From: Bacteroidota bacterium
Lineage (GTDB): Bacteria > Bacteroidota > Ignavibacteria > UBA10030 > UBA6906
Assembly (NCBI GenBank): GCA_019637975.1
Contig: JAHBUR010000017.1
Location: forward strand, 1 to 64,000
Direction: 5' to 3'
DNA: 64,000 bases
Shown: positions 53,878 through 62,636 of the stretch, one piece after another
How the letters are laid out: every line of letters begins with the position of its first letter
How positions within the stretch are numbered: position 1 is the stretch's first letter
Program-made: the position numbers and the translations under genes
The notes under the pieces: model-generated
Database searches by the model: none
Told to the model about the DNA's origin: nothing
The model's input: only the letters and a program-made list of their open reading frames with translations

Positions 53878-55290
53878 ATGATCGTCATGAAATTCGGGGG
53901 AACATCCGTTGAGGATGCCTCCGCGTTGCGGAATGTCGCGCAGATTGTTGATGCGCGTCGACGCCTCAAACCGCTTGTCGTCCTTTCCGCCTGCGCGGGA
54001 GTAACAAACGCCCTCATCAAAACGGCACACGACGCGGCGGCAGGAAACAAAAAAGAGGCGCTGAAGGGATTTGCGGCGATGCACGAGCGACACAATATGA
54101 TTGCCGACGAACTGCTCGGCTCCGACGCGCATTCCGCAAAAGAAGTTTTTGAATCGGATTTCGCCGAGCTGCGGCAGCTTGTGCACGGACTTTCCATTTT
54201 GAACGAACTGACGCCGCGGGCGCTGGATCAGATTGTTGCACACGGCGAACGCTGGTCGTCAAGGCTTCTCAGTCTATTTCTTCAGAAAGAGAAAATCCCT
54301 GCCCTGTTCGTTGACGCGCGAACGGTGATGATTACGGGAAACGAATTCACCAAAGCCGCTCCGCTGTTCGACATCATCGAAGAGAAAGCGAACGAAATCC
54401 TTCAGCCTCCGCTCGAAGCCGGAAATATTGTCGTGACGCAAGGATTTATCGGCTCTACAAAAGAAGGCATTACCACGACAATCGGCCGGGGCGGTTCCGA
54501 TTATTCCGCTGCGATTTTGGGCGCAGTATTGAATGCCGATGAAATCCAAATCTGGACCGACGTTGACGGCTTCCTGACTGCCGACCCGAAGATCGTTTCA
54601 GATGCCCGCAAGATTCGTGAGATGACGTTCACCGAAGCGGCAGAGCTAGCCTACTTCGGCGCGAAGGTGCTGCATCCGAGCACGATTCTGCCCGCCGTTC
54701 AGAAGAACATTCCCGTCCGTGTACTCAACTCAAGGCGGCCCGAGGGAGAGGGAACCCTCATCACCAACACGGCCCCGGGATATCCGGGCTGCATCGTGAA
54801 ATCGGTGGCGTACAAAAAGGGAATCACCGTCATAGGCATTCAAAGCACGCGCATGCTCATGGCGCACGGCTTTCTTGCCCGTGTATTTGAAGTGTTCGAG
54901 CGCCACAAGAAAAGCGTGGATGTTGTTGTCACATCGGAAGTTGGCGTGTCGCTCACGGTTGACAACGATTCCGATGTAGAGAAGATTGAAGAAGAACTTG
55001 CCCGCTTCGCGGATGTGAAAGTCGAGCGAAACAAGGTCGTCTTCTGCGTTGTCGGCGAGCGGATGAAGCTGACAAAAGGCGTAGCCGCTCGGGTCTTCAG
55101 CGCGCTTGCCGATGCAAAAGTGAACATCGAGCTGATCTCGCAAGGAGGATCGGAAATCAATCTTACATTCGTTGTTGATGAGGCAGACGTGGACAGGACC
55201 GTGCGTGCCCTGCATATCGAGTTCTTTTCGGATAATGCGGAAGAGGCGGGGTTGTTTGATGAGATCCCTGATAACAGTAACAGAGTGTGA
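53878..55290 (+). CDS. lysC: Aspartate kinase (monofunctional, LysC class)
   Basis: 470 residues. The kinase domain (MKFGGTSVEDASALRNVAQI, VVLSACAGVTNALIKTAHDA, VTQGFIGSTKEGITTTIGRG, TDVDGFLTADPKIVSDARKI) is followed by two ACT domains from about 300 (VIGIQSTRMLMAHGFLARVF, VTSEVGVSLTVDNDSDV, MKLTKGVAARVFSALADA, INLTFVVDEADVDRTVRAL). Length and layout match lysine-sensitive aspartokinase III rather than the dimeric form with overlapping subunits. It phosphorylates aspartate, the first step to Lys, Thr and Met. No other pathway gene is adjacent. A 15-codon ORF with a strong SD follows. Confidence 0.93.
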   Translation: MIVMKFGGTSVEDASALRNVAQIVDARRRLKPLVVLSACAGVTNALIKTAHDAAAGNKKEALKGFAAMHERHNMIADELLGSDAHSAKEVFESDFAELRQLVHGLSILNELTPRALDQIVAHGERWSSRLLSLFLQKEKIPALFVDARTVMITGNEFTKAAPLFDIIEEKANEILQPPLEAGNIVVTQGFIGSTKEGITTTIGRGGSDYSAAILGAVLNADEIQIWTDVDGFLTADPKIVSDARKIREMTFTEAAELAYFGAKVLHPSTILPAVQKNIPVRVLNSRRPEGEGTLITNTAPGYPGCIVKSVAYKKGITVIGIQSTRMLMAHGFLARVFEVFERHKKSVDVVVTSEVGVSLTVDNDSDVEKIEEELARFADVKVERNKVVFCVVGERMKLTKGVAARVFSALADAKVNIELISQGGSEINLTFVVDEADVDRTVRALHIEFFSDNAEEAGLFDEIPDNSNRV

Positions 55291-55304
55291 CACGAGGAGG
55301 AAGC

Positions 55305-55352
55305 ATGGCATTCACAACCATCTTGATGAAGAAGTGGAAGGAGATTGCATAA
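55305..55352 (+). CDS. 15-residue ORF after lysC, uncertain
   Basis: ATG at 55305 with a strong SD (GGAGGAAGC immediately before it) encodes MAFTTILMKKWKEIA and stops at TAA. It could be a real micropeptide, a remnant of a lost gene, or chance. It is 14 bases after the lysC stop. No larger frame continues it. Confidence 0.3.
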   Translation: MAFTTILMKKWKEIA

Positions 55353-55415
55353 GAAAACATGACCAATCTTGTCACATTTTCCGTTAAGAATTTTCTCTTC
55401 CCGCAGATTTTTTTC

Positions 55416-55444
55416 TTGACACTACTGTATTTCTGACGTACATT
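55416..55444 (+). promoter_or_regulatory. Sigma70-type promoter upstream of the (CT)13 repeat
   Basis: TTGACA at 55416-55421, a 17-base spacer and TACATT at 55439-55444. The predicted start is near 55451, so the CT tract falls in the 5' leader of the gene at 55660. Confidence 0.7.
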
Positions 55445-55471
55445 TCTCCCGTGATGGGAGAGAGAAACAGA

Positions 55472-55503
<32 letters not shown>

Positions 55504-55567
55504 TAATATAGCAATGATCTGAAGTTCGATACTCGAATCCTCCTCCCGAACCGCTGAAAGGACGAAC

Positions 55568-55663
55568 ATGAGAAGAGAGAAGCTGATTGCGGCGAGGGCC
55601 TTCCTGCATACCATTTCCACATCTACTCACTGCCATATCCATACGCTCAAGGGTGAACTATGA
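55568..55663 (+). CDS. 31-residue upstream ORF overlapping the T9SS gene start
   Basis: ATG at 55568 with AAAGGA five bases upstream. It encodes MRREKLIAARAFLHTISTST, then HCHIHTLKGEL, and its TGA (55661-55663) overlaps the ATG of the downstream gene (ATGA). The downstream gene has its own weaker SD (AAGGG). Translational coupling is likely; whether the peptide has a role is unknown. Confidence 0.45.
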   Translation: MRREKLIAARAFLHTISTSTHCHIHTLKGEL

Positions 55664-57606
55664 CTTCGCGCGGAGCTTTCCGTCTGTTCAGCATGTTCAT
55701 TGCTCTCATGTTTGCTCTGCCGCCGGCGAGAGCCGACGAGCCCCTGAGAACTCTTCAATCGTTCGGCGTTGCCGTTCAGCACGGCCAGCCCGTCTATCCC
55801 CTCCCTGCCAATGTTGCCCTTGGCCTGTTCAATCCCGACCCACTCCCAGATTTGTTGTATCATGTTGAAAACACAGTCCAACTCTGGCAGAATAACGGCG
55901 ATGGTACTTTTGGAATAAGGCCGGTCTTTGAGCGACGAGCGCAGGGAACCATCCTAAAAATGGAGATCCGAAAGAGCAAGATGATGGGGGACAACATTCA
56001 AAACCCCGCGAGTTGGGGAGAAATTGTCCTAGCATATGCGAACGGGTCCGAAGAAGTAATTTCGCATACGCGTATTCTGCAGAGTAGGACACCCTTTGCA
56101 TCACTTCCCCAACACTCCAACGGTCCGCAATTGTGTTTTCGCGAGGTATGGAAGAGTGAACCTAATGCTGGGTTGTGTGACCAAGTTTCCATAGGCGATA
56201 TCGATAATGACGGCCGGTTAGAAATGGCATACTGGTTCTACTCACCACCCGGACAGCCCGACGTAAACCGGCTTGCCATCTACGAGGTCGTAGGAAACGA
56301 TTCAATCCGTCTGGACTGGGATACCTTGTTCTACGGTGCAGCGGGAGGTCCGTTTGGCCTGTCGGACATCGATAAAAACGGCCGTAAAGAGATTCTGATT
56401 TTTCGTAACGGATGCGCATTTGTTGAATGTTTTGGGCCGGGACAATACCGCTACTATTCCACAAACCTCTACCCTCCCATCACTGGTGCAACATTCCGCA
56501 TGATGGAAACGGATATTGATCATGACGGCACAAAAGAAATAACAATGCTTACAAGTGATCTCAATGCAGTAGGAGAACAGACGATATTCTCAATTGGTCG
56601 ATACTCAGGGAAAGGACAGGCCTCGGATGGCACTTGGTCTATATCGTTCAGCACAGTTCAACTTGCCCGCTTCCCATGGTACTCATTTGATATGGCAATT
56701 GGACAAATTGATGGTACAGGCCGAGACGAAATTGTCCCGGCAGGAGGATCGTTTGGGGTTAACCAACCTGTCCCAATAAACTATCTTTGGTACAGCGGCA
56801 TCCCGGGCTTACAACTGTGGCAAAGGCGACAAATCCACACCGGCTTGAAATCGGGAACGGGCGCAGTAATGTTTGCGAATTTGGATAGCGACACGGTCAA
56901 AGAGTTCATCAGCGGTGCGCCCGGGCCTATCGGACATGGTTCCATGTTTGCGCTGAAGTATATCTCCGATACAACCTGGACTGTGTTATGGGCCGATTCT
57001 TCACTGCGGAACGCACCGCTGTGGGTGAACGCAGGAATGCTTTCCGGCACACCCGTCGTCGCCGGGGCGAATACATTCAGTCCGAACTTCGACACCATTT
57101 GGAGCAAACTGAATACGTATGCCGCCAACGGCGCGAGCAATGGGGTTTGGTTGCGAGATTCCGGATCGATTCAACAATTTCATTTCGTCGATATCAATCA
57201 CAATGAGAAAACAAACCTTGTCTTTGCCCAGTTGTCGCATCAGTTGAACCACAGGCTGGCAGTTTTTGAGGCCGAGGAGCCAACTCGTGTTCCCAACGCG
57301 GAGCACTCCCCGGCATCAATCTCATTGCATCAGAATTACCCAAACCCGTTCAACCCGACTACAACGATACGCTTCGAAATTCCTCTTGCCGGCTTGGTTA
57401 GCATAGCAGTATTTGACATTGTTGGCAGGGAGGTGAAAACGCTCATCAACGATAACCTGCAAGCAGGGGTGCATAAGGTCACCTGGAATGGAACGAATAG
57501 CAAAGGAGGTGATGTGAGCAGCGGCGTGTACCTGTACCGGCTTGTCGTATCCGACCGCAACGGTAATGTGCACAGCGCAATAAAGAGAATGGTTCTCATA
57601 AAGTAA
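55660..57606 (+). CDS. Secreted FG-GAP/VCBS-like propeller protein with T9SS sorting domain
   Basis: 648 residues. Signal MTSRGAFRLFSMFIALMFAL with cleavage after ADARADE-like PPARADE. The core has FG-GAP-like blades with Asp-rich loops (IGDIDNDGRLEMAYW, LSDIDKNGRKEILIF, ETDIDHDGTKEITML, FVDINHNEKTNLVF). The T9SS domain starts near 560 with LHQNYPNPFNPTTTIRFEIP and ends KRMVLIK. It resembles the protein at 43651, and each has its own promoter and an SSR in its leader. It is probably exposed at the surface and may vary in phase. Confidence 0.88.
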   Translation: MTSRGAFRLFSMFIALMFALPPARADEPLRTLQSFGVAVQHGQPVYPLPANVALGLFNPDPLPDLLYHVENTVQLWQNNGDGTFGIRPVFERRAQGTILKMEIRKSKMMGDNIQNPASWGEIVLAYANGSEEVISHTRILQSRTPFASLPQHSNGPQLCFREVWKSEPNAGLCDQVSIGDIDNDGRLEMAYWFYSPPGQPDVNRLAIYEVVGNDSIRLDWDTLFYGAAGGPFGLSDIDKNGRKEILIFRNGCAFVECFGPGQYRYYSTNLYPPITGATFRMMETDIDHDGTKEITMLTSDLNAVGEQTIFSIGRYSGKGQASDGTWSISFSTVQLARFPWYSFDMAIGQIDGTGRDEIVPAGGSFGVNQPVPINYLWYSGIPGLQLWQRRQIHTGLKSGTGAVMFANLDSDTVKEFISGAPGPIGHGSMFALKYISDTTWTVLWADSSLRNAPLWVNAGMLSGTPVVAGANTFSPNFDTIWSKLNTYAANGASNGVWLRDSGSIQQFHFVDINHNEKTNLVFAQLSHQLNHRLAVFEAEEPTRVPNAEHSPASISLHQNYPNPFNPTTTIRFEIPLAGLVSIAVFDIVGREVKTLINDNLQAGVHKVTWNGTNSKGGDVSSGVYLYRLVVSDRNGNVHSAIKRMVLIK

Positions 57607-57649
57607 TCGCATCGACCGGCAGTCAGCCGGCAGAAGAAAGCACGACATA

Positions 57650-58843
57650 TCAGGCTTTTCGCAAGGTAAAAAGAGTCAACTCCGGCACTGTTCCCAACCT
57701 AATCGGCGGACCCCAATAGCCGACTCCGCGGTTCACGTACACCCACATGCTGCCGTGTTTGTGCAATCCTTCGATGTACGGTTGGTTGAGCCGTGCAAGA
57801 TAGTTGCCGGGAAAATACTGTCCGCCGTGCGTATGCCCCGAAAGCTGGAGGTCGAATCCTGCTTTCGCGGCTTCTGCAATGCTGCGCGGTTGGTGGGCAA
57901 GGAGAATTTTTGTCAATCCCTCCGGGGCTCCGGCAATTGACGATGAGGGATTCGACCTGTGTGCGCTTCCGAAATCCCCGCCGCCGTAGTCCGTCACGCC
58001 CGCGAGAACAATCTTCCCTTCTCCTTTTTCAACGATACGATGCTCATTCACCAGCACGTCGAACCCGAGGTGCGACGCCTCACGCATCCACGAATCAACT
58101 CCCGAATAATACTCATGATTCCCGGTGGAGAAGTATGTCCCGAACGGCGCCTTCAGTTCCTTCAGCGGAGCGACATCATCCCGGAGCCACGCAACCGAGC
58201 CGTCAACCAAATCTCCCGTAAAGACAATCATGTCCGCTTTCTGATCCAGAATCTGCGCGACAACCTCCTCCACATACTCCCGCTTGATCGTCGGGCCGAC
58301 ATGCAGATCGGAGAATTGGAGAATGCGAAAGCCCTCGAACTCCGGCGGAAGAGTGCCGAGAGGAATATCCACCGATTCGACAGTCGGGCGGCGGTGTGCC
58401 TGCATGAATCCGTACCCGCTTGCCGCGGCGGCAAGGCCGATGATGCTGATGTTTGTTGCGTGCACAAGAAATCTGCGGCGATCGTCGTTCACCGGCGCCG
58501 GCACTGGATTTTTTGTGAAGATCTTCTTCCCCTTTTCGATGAGTCTGCTTGCCAACACCACAAGATCACGCAAGACAAAGAAGGTCAGCACGAGCGTGAA
58601 GAACCCCATGACGATGTAGCCGAGATAGGAAAGAATGTCCAGCACGCTGCTTTGAACGCCCGCAAGGAAGAAGGCAAACGGGACCTGGGGAATGAGAAAC
58701 AGGAGAATCACCACAGCCCGGGCAATGCGCGCCTGTTCGCGAGTGAATTGCGCCGCCTTGATAACCCGCCTGCCGACATACCAATGCGCCAGCCCGATGA
58801 CGCCGAACCATATAGAGAAGAAGATGAGAAATTGAAGTCGCAT
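57650..58843 (-). CDS. Membrane-anchored metallophosphoesterase (YkuE-like)
   Basis: 397 residues from the ATG at 58843; the track open to 58897 begins at a TTG with no SD. Four N-terminal membrane segments (about 1-110) precede a Tat-like RRRFLVHATNISIIGLAAAASG segment. The phosphoesterase has ILQFSDLHVGPTIKR, FTGDLVDGSVAWLRDD, YFSTGNHEYYSGVDS and LQLSGHTHGGQYFPGNY, the metal-binding motifs of the calcineurin-like family. ILLAHQPRS is also conserved. The domain likely faces the periplasm. The substrate is unknown; in other bacteria such proteins act on undecaprenyl lipids or UDP-lipid sugars. Confidence 0.85.
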   Translation of the reverse strand: MRLQFLIFFSIWFGVIGLAHWYVGRRVIKAAQFTREQARIARAVVILLFLIPQVPFAFFLAGVQSSVLDILSYLGYIVMGFFTLVLTFFVLRDLVVLASRLIEKGKKIFTKNPVPAPVNDDRRRFLVHATNISIIGLAAAASGYGFMQAHRRPTVESVDIPLGTLPPEFEGFRILQFSDLHVGPTIKREYVEEVVAQILDQKADMIVFTGDLVDGSVAWLRDDVAPLKELKAPFGTYFSTGNHEYYSGVDSWMREASHLGFDVLVNEHRIVEKGEGKIVLAGVTDYGGGDFGSAHRSNPSSSIAGAPEGLTKILLAHQPRSIAEAAKAGFDLQLSGHTHGGQYFPGNYLARLNQPYIEGLHKHGSMWVYVNRGVGYWGPPIRLGTVPELTLFTLRKA

Positions 58844-59020
58844 GTACTCTGTTACAGATTTGTTTGTTGGAGAACTCGTTGCACAGTCAAACGGCAAAAC
58901 GCGTTCGATAGTTTCAATCTATGCAATTCCCTGATTTTTCCATCGCGAGATGCCTGCTGCGACGCTGTGGTTGCATTGCCATTCGGAACCCTTTTCTCTA
59001 TATTTTTCCTTAAGAATAAT

Positions 59021-59109
59021 GCCACAAAGGAACCAAGAACTCGAAGGATTCACAAAGGATTGGAGGAGACTGGGATTTGTGAATTCTTCGTTACTTGAGT
59101 CTTTGTGGC
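59021..59109. repeat. 89-bp imperfect palindrome (MITE-like)
   Basis: Outer arms GCCACAAAG/CTTTGTGGC (59021-59029, 59101-59109) and inner arms 59042-59056/59076-59090, 15 bp with one G-T wobble. The linkers between the two stems also pair in part. It lies between the metallophosphoesterase and the AsmA-like gene and carries no gene. Confidence 0.7.
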
Positions 59110-59158
59110 TTCATCCGTACATAAAGTACAGACATCTGAACTGAGGAAAGGTGGCGTT

Positions 59159-61663
59159 ATGGCTCTCTCAAAGAAAGCAAAAATCTGGATCATAATTCTA
59201 GGTATCCCCGTTGTGTTGATTCTCGGCGCAATCGGCGTTCTGAAATTCTACTTTACAAACGAGCGACTGAAAGCCCTTCTGATTCCGCAAATCGAATCGG
59301 CCACCGGACGGCAAGTCACCATCAACGATATCAGTCTGAACATCTTCCCCGCCATTGCTTTGGACGTCCGCGGTCTCACGATTGCCAACAAGGCGGGCTT
59401 TTCCGAGAAGCCGATGCTAGCCCTCGACAGAATGTTGGTTGATGTGAAGCTGCGTCCCTTGTTTGACAAACGAGTTGAGATTTCATCCCTCCTCCTCGAA
59501 AAGCCGAGCTTGATCCTTGAGACAAATGCTGACGGGTCGGTGAATTACAGGGAGAAAGCCGCTCCGGGCGCTGACGAGCCTGCGCCGACGGGCGAACCTG
59601 CAAGCATAGCCGGAGTCCTCCTCTCCGACCTTCGCATCATCAACGGATATATCGAGCTGGTTGACCGCCGCTACAATTCGAAGCAGGTGTACGGTGGTTT
59701 CCACGAGCAGGCGAGCGTTGATTTCAATCCCTCCACCAACATTGCACGCATCGAAAGCAAAACCGCCATTGATTCGTGGAACTACGGTTCTCTAACCTCG
59801 ATGCTTATCACCGATTGGCGCATCACCGCTGACGCAACGCTTCTCTTCGATGTAGCGAAAAACCATCTCACCATCGAAAACGGCAAGGGTTTTTTGAACG
59901 GCATTCCGATGGATGTTTCGGGAATGGTGGATATGATGGACAAGCCGACGATGGATCTGGCGATTGAAGCAAAGAATGTGAATGTTGCACAGCTTCTGAA
60001 TCTGACTCCGCGGGAGTATGTGGAGAAGATCAAAGGCGTGAAAGGAAACGGCGAGGTAGAGGCGAAGTTCCTCATCAAAGGAATGTACGACAGCGAAACA
60101 CAGACGCTGCCCGACATTACAGGCAACATCAACTCGACGAACGCGTCCATTCAGTATCCCGATATCCCGAAGCCGATCACGAATATCAACATCGTTTCTG
60201 ATTTTGTCAGAACAAAAACAACGCAGGAATTCCACATCCGAAAACTCTCCGCCAATCTCGGGCAGAATCCCATTTCGGCGACTGTTGATGTGGTGAACTT
60301 CGATGATCCCTCGCTGACCATGGCAATCAATGCGGCATTGAATCTTGCCGAGGTGAAAGACTACTATCCCGTTGAGGCGGGCACGACACTCAGCGGCAAC
60401 ATGAAAGCCAACGTTAACATTGCCGGGAAAACAAGCAACCCAGACGCGATGAAGGCGTCCGGCAATATGGAATTCCAAAGCGTCACGATTGCGACAGCAA
60501 CAAGCAAGAATCCGGTAAAGGATATGAACGGCACGATTACGTTCAACAACCAGATTCTTGAATCGAAGAAACTTTCGATGACGATCGGCAAATCGGATCT
60601 GGCGCTGGCGTTCACCGTCAGAAATTATCTTTCGATGATGTCGGATAAAAAAGATGCGCCGAAAGCGACGGCGAATGCGTCGCTCACCTCCAATCGGCTC
60701 TTTACTTCCGACATCATGAGTGATGACGAGACGAAGCCTGCGGGTGGCACAGCTCAACCGAAACAGGCAAAAGCGGCAATGCCTCTGCCAAATGTTGACA
60801 TGGACATTGCAGCAAACATCGGCACGTTGACCATGCAGAAGTTTGAGATGAAAGATGTACGCGGCACGATGAAAATCGCCAACGGCATCATCAATATGCA
60901 GAACCTGACGATGAAGATGTTCGACGGCGCGATTGCGAGCAAGGGCTCGATCAATCTGCAGAATCCGGAACGTCCAACGTTCAACCTGAATCTTGACATG
61001 AGCAGCCTCAACGCGAACACGGCATTGTCCTCGTTTACATCGTTCGGGCAAAGACTGCTGGGCGATCTGAATATGAACATCCAGATCAACGGAGCGCTGG
61101 ATGATACGCTTGGGCTTATACCATCCTCGCTGAATGCGAGCGGCAAAGCCGGTGTCAACAACGGCAAGGTGCAAGGCGTGAAAGTGAATCAGCAAATTGC
61201 GAGTCTGCTCAGTGTTCCGGATGTAGCGGAAATCAATTTCAAGGATTGGGTGAATGCGTTCAGCATCAAAGACGGGCGGGTTAACATCCCCGACTTGAAT
61301 ATTGCAGCCCTCGGTGCCGACTACACAATCGCCGGCTCACAAGGATTGGACGGGTCGATGGATTTCAAGATGGCGATGCTGCTTTCCGAGGCAACGTCGG
61401 CAAAGGCGAGTGTTCCGGGATTTGCAGGCGAAGCGCTGAATGCGTTGAAGGAACCTAACGGCAGATTGAAGCTCGATTTCCTCGTTGGTGGAAGCGCCGA
61501 TAACCCGAAAGTCCAGCTTGACACACAATCGCTGCAGGCCCGTGCCGCCGAGTTCGCAAAATCAAAGCTCGACGCCGAGAAGCAAAAACTGCAACAGAAA
61601 CTTGAGGATGAGGCGAAGAAAAAAGGGGGGGATCTTCTCAAGGATTTGCTCAAGAAGAAATGA
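59159..61663 (+). CDS. AsmA-family protein
   Basis: 834 residues from the ATG at 59159 (AAGGTGG a few bases upstream). One N-terminal membrane segment (KAKIWIIILGIPVVLILGAI) is followed by the AsmA N-terminal domain (YFTNERLKALLIPQIESATG, ITINDISLNIFPAIALDVRGLTI) and long beta-rich repeats. A Pro/Lys-rich gap near 515-545 separates the C-terminal AsmA domain (MSSLNANTALSSFTSFGQRL, PSSLNASGKAGVNNGKVQGV), and a Lys-rich coiled tail closes it. AsmA proteins form periplasmic bridges that move lipid or lipopolysaccharide to the outer membrane. Substrate is unknown here. rsmA follows 24 to 45 bases later, depending on its start. Confidence 0.88.
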   Translation: MALSKKAKIWIIILGIPVVLILGAIGVLKFYFTNERLKALLIPQIESATGRQVTINDISLNIFPAIALDVRGLTIANKAGFSEKPMLALDRMLVDVKLRPLFDKRVEISSLLLEKPSLILETNADGSVNYREKAAPGADEPAPTGEPASIAGVLLSDLRIINGYIELVDRRYNSKQVYGGFHEQASVDFNPSTNIARIESKTAIDSWNYGSLTSMLITDWRITADATLLFDVAKNHLTIENGKGFLNGIPMDVSGMVDMMDKPTMDLAIEAKNVNVAQLLNLTPREYVEKIKGVKGNGEVEAKFLIKGMYDSETQTLPDITGNINSTNASIQYPDIPKPITNINIVSDFVRTKTTQEFHIRKLSANLGQNPISATVDVVNFDDPSLTMAINAALNLAEVKDYYPVEAGTTLSGNMKANVNIAGKTSNPDAMKASGNMEFQSVTIATATSKNPVKDMNGTITFNNQILESKKLSMTIGKSDLALAFTVRNYLSMMSDKKDAPKATANASLTSNRLFTSDIMSDDETKPAGGTAQPKQAKAAMPLPNVDMDIAANIGTLTMQKFEMKDVRGTMKIANGIINMQNLTMKMFDGAIASKGSINLQNPERPTFNLNLDMSSLNANTALSSFTSFGQRLLGDLNMNIQINGALDDTLGLIPSSLNASGKAGVNNGKVQGVKVNQQIASLLSVPDVAEINFKDWVNAFSIKDGRVNIPDLNIAALGADYTIAGSQGLDGSMDFKMAMLLSEATSAKASVPGFAGEALNALKEPNGRLKLDFLVGGSADNPKVQLDTQSLQARAAEFAKSKLDAEKQKLQQKLEDEAKKKGGDLLKDLLKKK

Positions 61664-61675
61664 GGACATATCCGT

Positions 61676-61699
61676 AGGGACGTTCAATTGAACGTCCCT
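61676..61699. repeat. 24-bp perfect palindrome just upstream of rsmA
   Basis: Arms AGGGACGTTCAA and TTGAACGTCCCT are adjacent, with no loop; the flanking base pairs extend it (GT ... GC). It shares its GTAGGGAC/GTCCCT ends with the element at 30283-30310. It lies nine bases before the chosen GTG start of rsmA, and a possible earlier TTG start is inside it. Confidence 0.85.
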
Positions 61700-61708
61700 G
61701 CACCTACC

Positions 61709-62503
61709 GTGAAGACCATCCGCCCTAAACAATCCCTCGGACAGAATTTCTTGCGCGATGAGAACATCGCCCGGAAGATCGTAGGCTCGATGAACATTCA
61801 GCCCGGCGATCTCGTTCTCGAAATCGGACCCGGAGAAGGGGCACTCACCAAGTATCTCGCACAACAAACCAACGGACTGATAGCAGTTGATTTAGACCGG
61901 CGAGCCGTTGATCATATGCACGGGTTGTTTCCCGGCGGAGAAGTGGAAATTCTCCATCAGGATTTTCTGGAATCAGATTTCGGGGGGATTCTCAGGAAGC
62001 GTACAGCAGCACAACTTCGCATCATCGGCAACATTCCGTACAACATTACCAGCCCGATTCTCTTTCATATCCTGGATCATCGTCAGCACGTGGGGGATGC
62101 AACGCTGATGATGCAGAAGGAAGTAGCGAAGCGGTTGGTGGCGAAGCCGGGCACGAAAGACTACGGTATTCTCGCCGTGTTCTGCCAACTGTTTGCCGAT
62201 GTCGAGCTATTGTTCGATGTTTCGGCAAAGTGTTTCTTCCCTCCTCCCAAAGTCACATCGTCGGTCGTTCGCATGAAGATGCTCGGGGCGCCCCGCTATC
62301 CGGTCAACGACGAGGTATTCTTCCGGAAGATGGTCCGCTCCATTTTCGGGAAGCGACGGAAGACGCTGCGCAATTCGCTGGGGTATTTCCTCGACCCTCT
62401 CCCTCACTTGCCGGAACGTTTCGATTTAACGAGACGGCCGGAAAACTTGTCGCTTCGTGAATTGGCAGAGTTGGGAAACATGCTTGCAACACAGAGAGAA
62501 TAG
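61709..62503 (+). CDS. rsmA: 16S rRNA dimethyladenosine transferase
   Basis: 264 residues from GTG 61709 (V/MKTIRPKQSLGQNFLRDENI), the usual family start. An earlier in-frame TTG at 61688 lies inside a perfect palindrome and would add seven residues. Motifs: VLEIGPGEGALTKYLAQQ, AVDLDRRAVDHM, RIIGNIPYNITSPILFHILD (motif IV NIPY), ATLMMQKEVAKRLVAKPGTK, KCFFPPPKVTSSVVRMK. It dimethylates two adenines of 16S helix 45. No SD precedes either start; the palindrome may have displaced the original leader. It follows the AsmA-like gene. Confidence 0.93.
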   Translation: MKTIRPKQSLGQNFLRDENIARKIVGSMNIQPGDLVLEIGPGEGALTKYLAQQTNGLIAVDLDRRAVDHMHGLFPGGEVEILHQDFLESDFGGILRKRTAAQLRIIGNIPYNITSPILFHILDHRQHVGDATLMMQKEVAKRLVAKPGTKDYGILAVFCQLFADVELLFDVSAKCFFPPPKVTSSVVRMKMLGAPRYPVNDEVFFRKMVRSIFGKRRKTLRNSLGYFLDPLPHLPERFDLTRRPENLSLRELAELGNMLATQRE

Positions 62504-62510
62504 AAGGCGA

Positions 62511-62540
62511 CGTGTCCGGCCTCAAACACCGGCGTTTTTT
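62511..62540 (+). terminator. Probable terminator after rsmA
   Basis: A short CCGG/CCGG stem with a bulge is followed by GTTTTTTC. Stem strength is modest. Confidence 0.5.
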
Positions 62541-62636
62541 CGGTTGCTTCTCGCTGCCTCATCGGCTATATTTTTCTAATAGAACCACGCCTGTTTCGCG
62601 ACAGGGGATTCATTGACCGTTACAAGGAAAGTGACG

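Noticed and set aside
57959-59098. Plus-strand ORF of 379 residues
   Set aside because: Antisense shadow of the metallophosphoesterase, whose motifs are intact; no domain in the shadow.
59792-61195. Minus-strand ORF of 467 residues
   Set aside because: Antisense shadow of the AsmA-like gene, with biased His/Arg composition.
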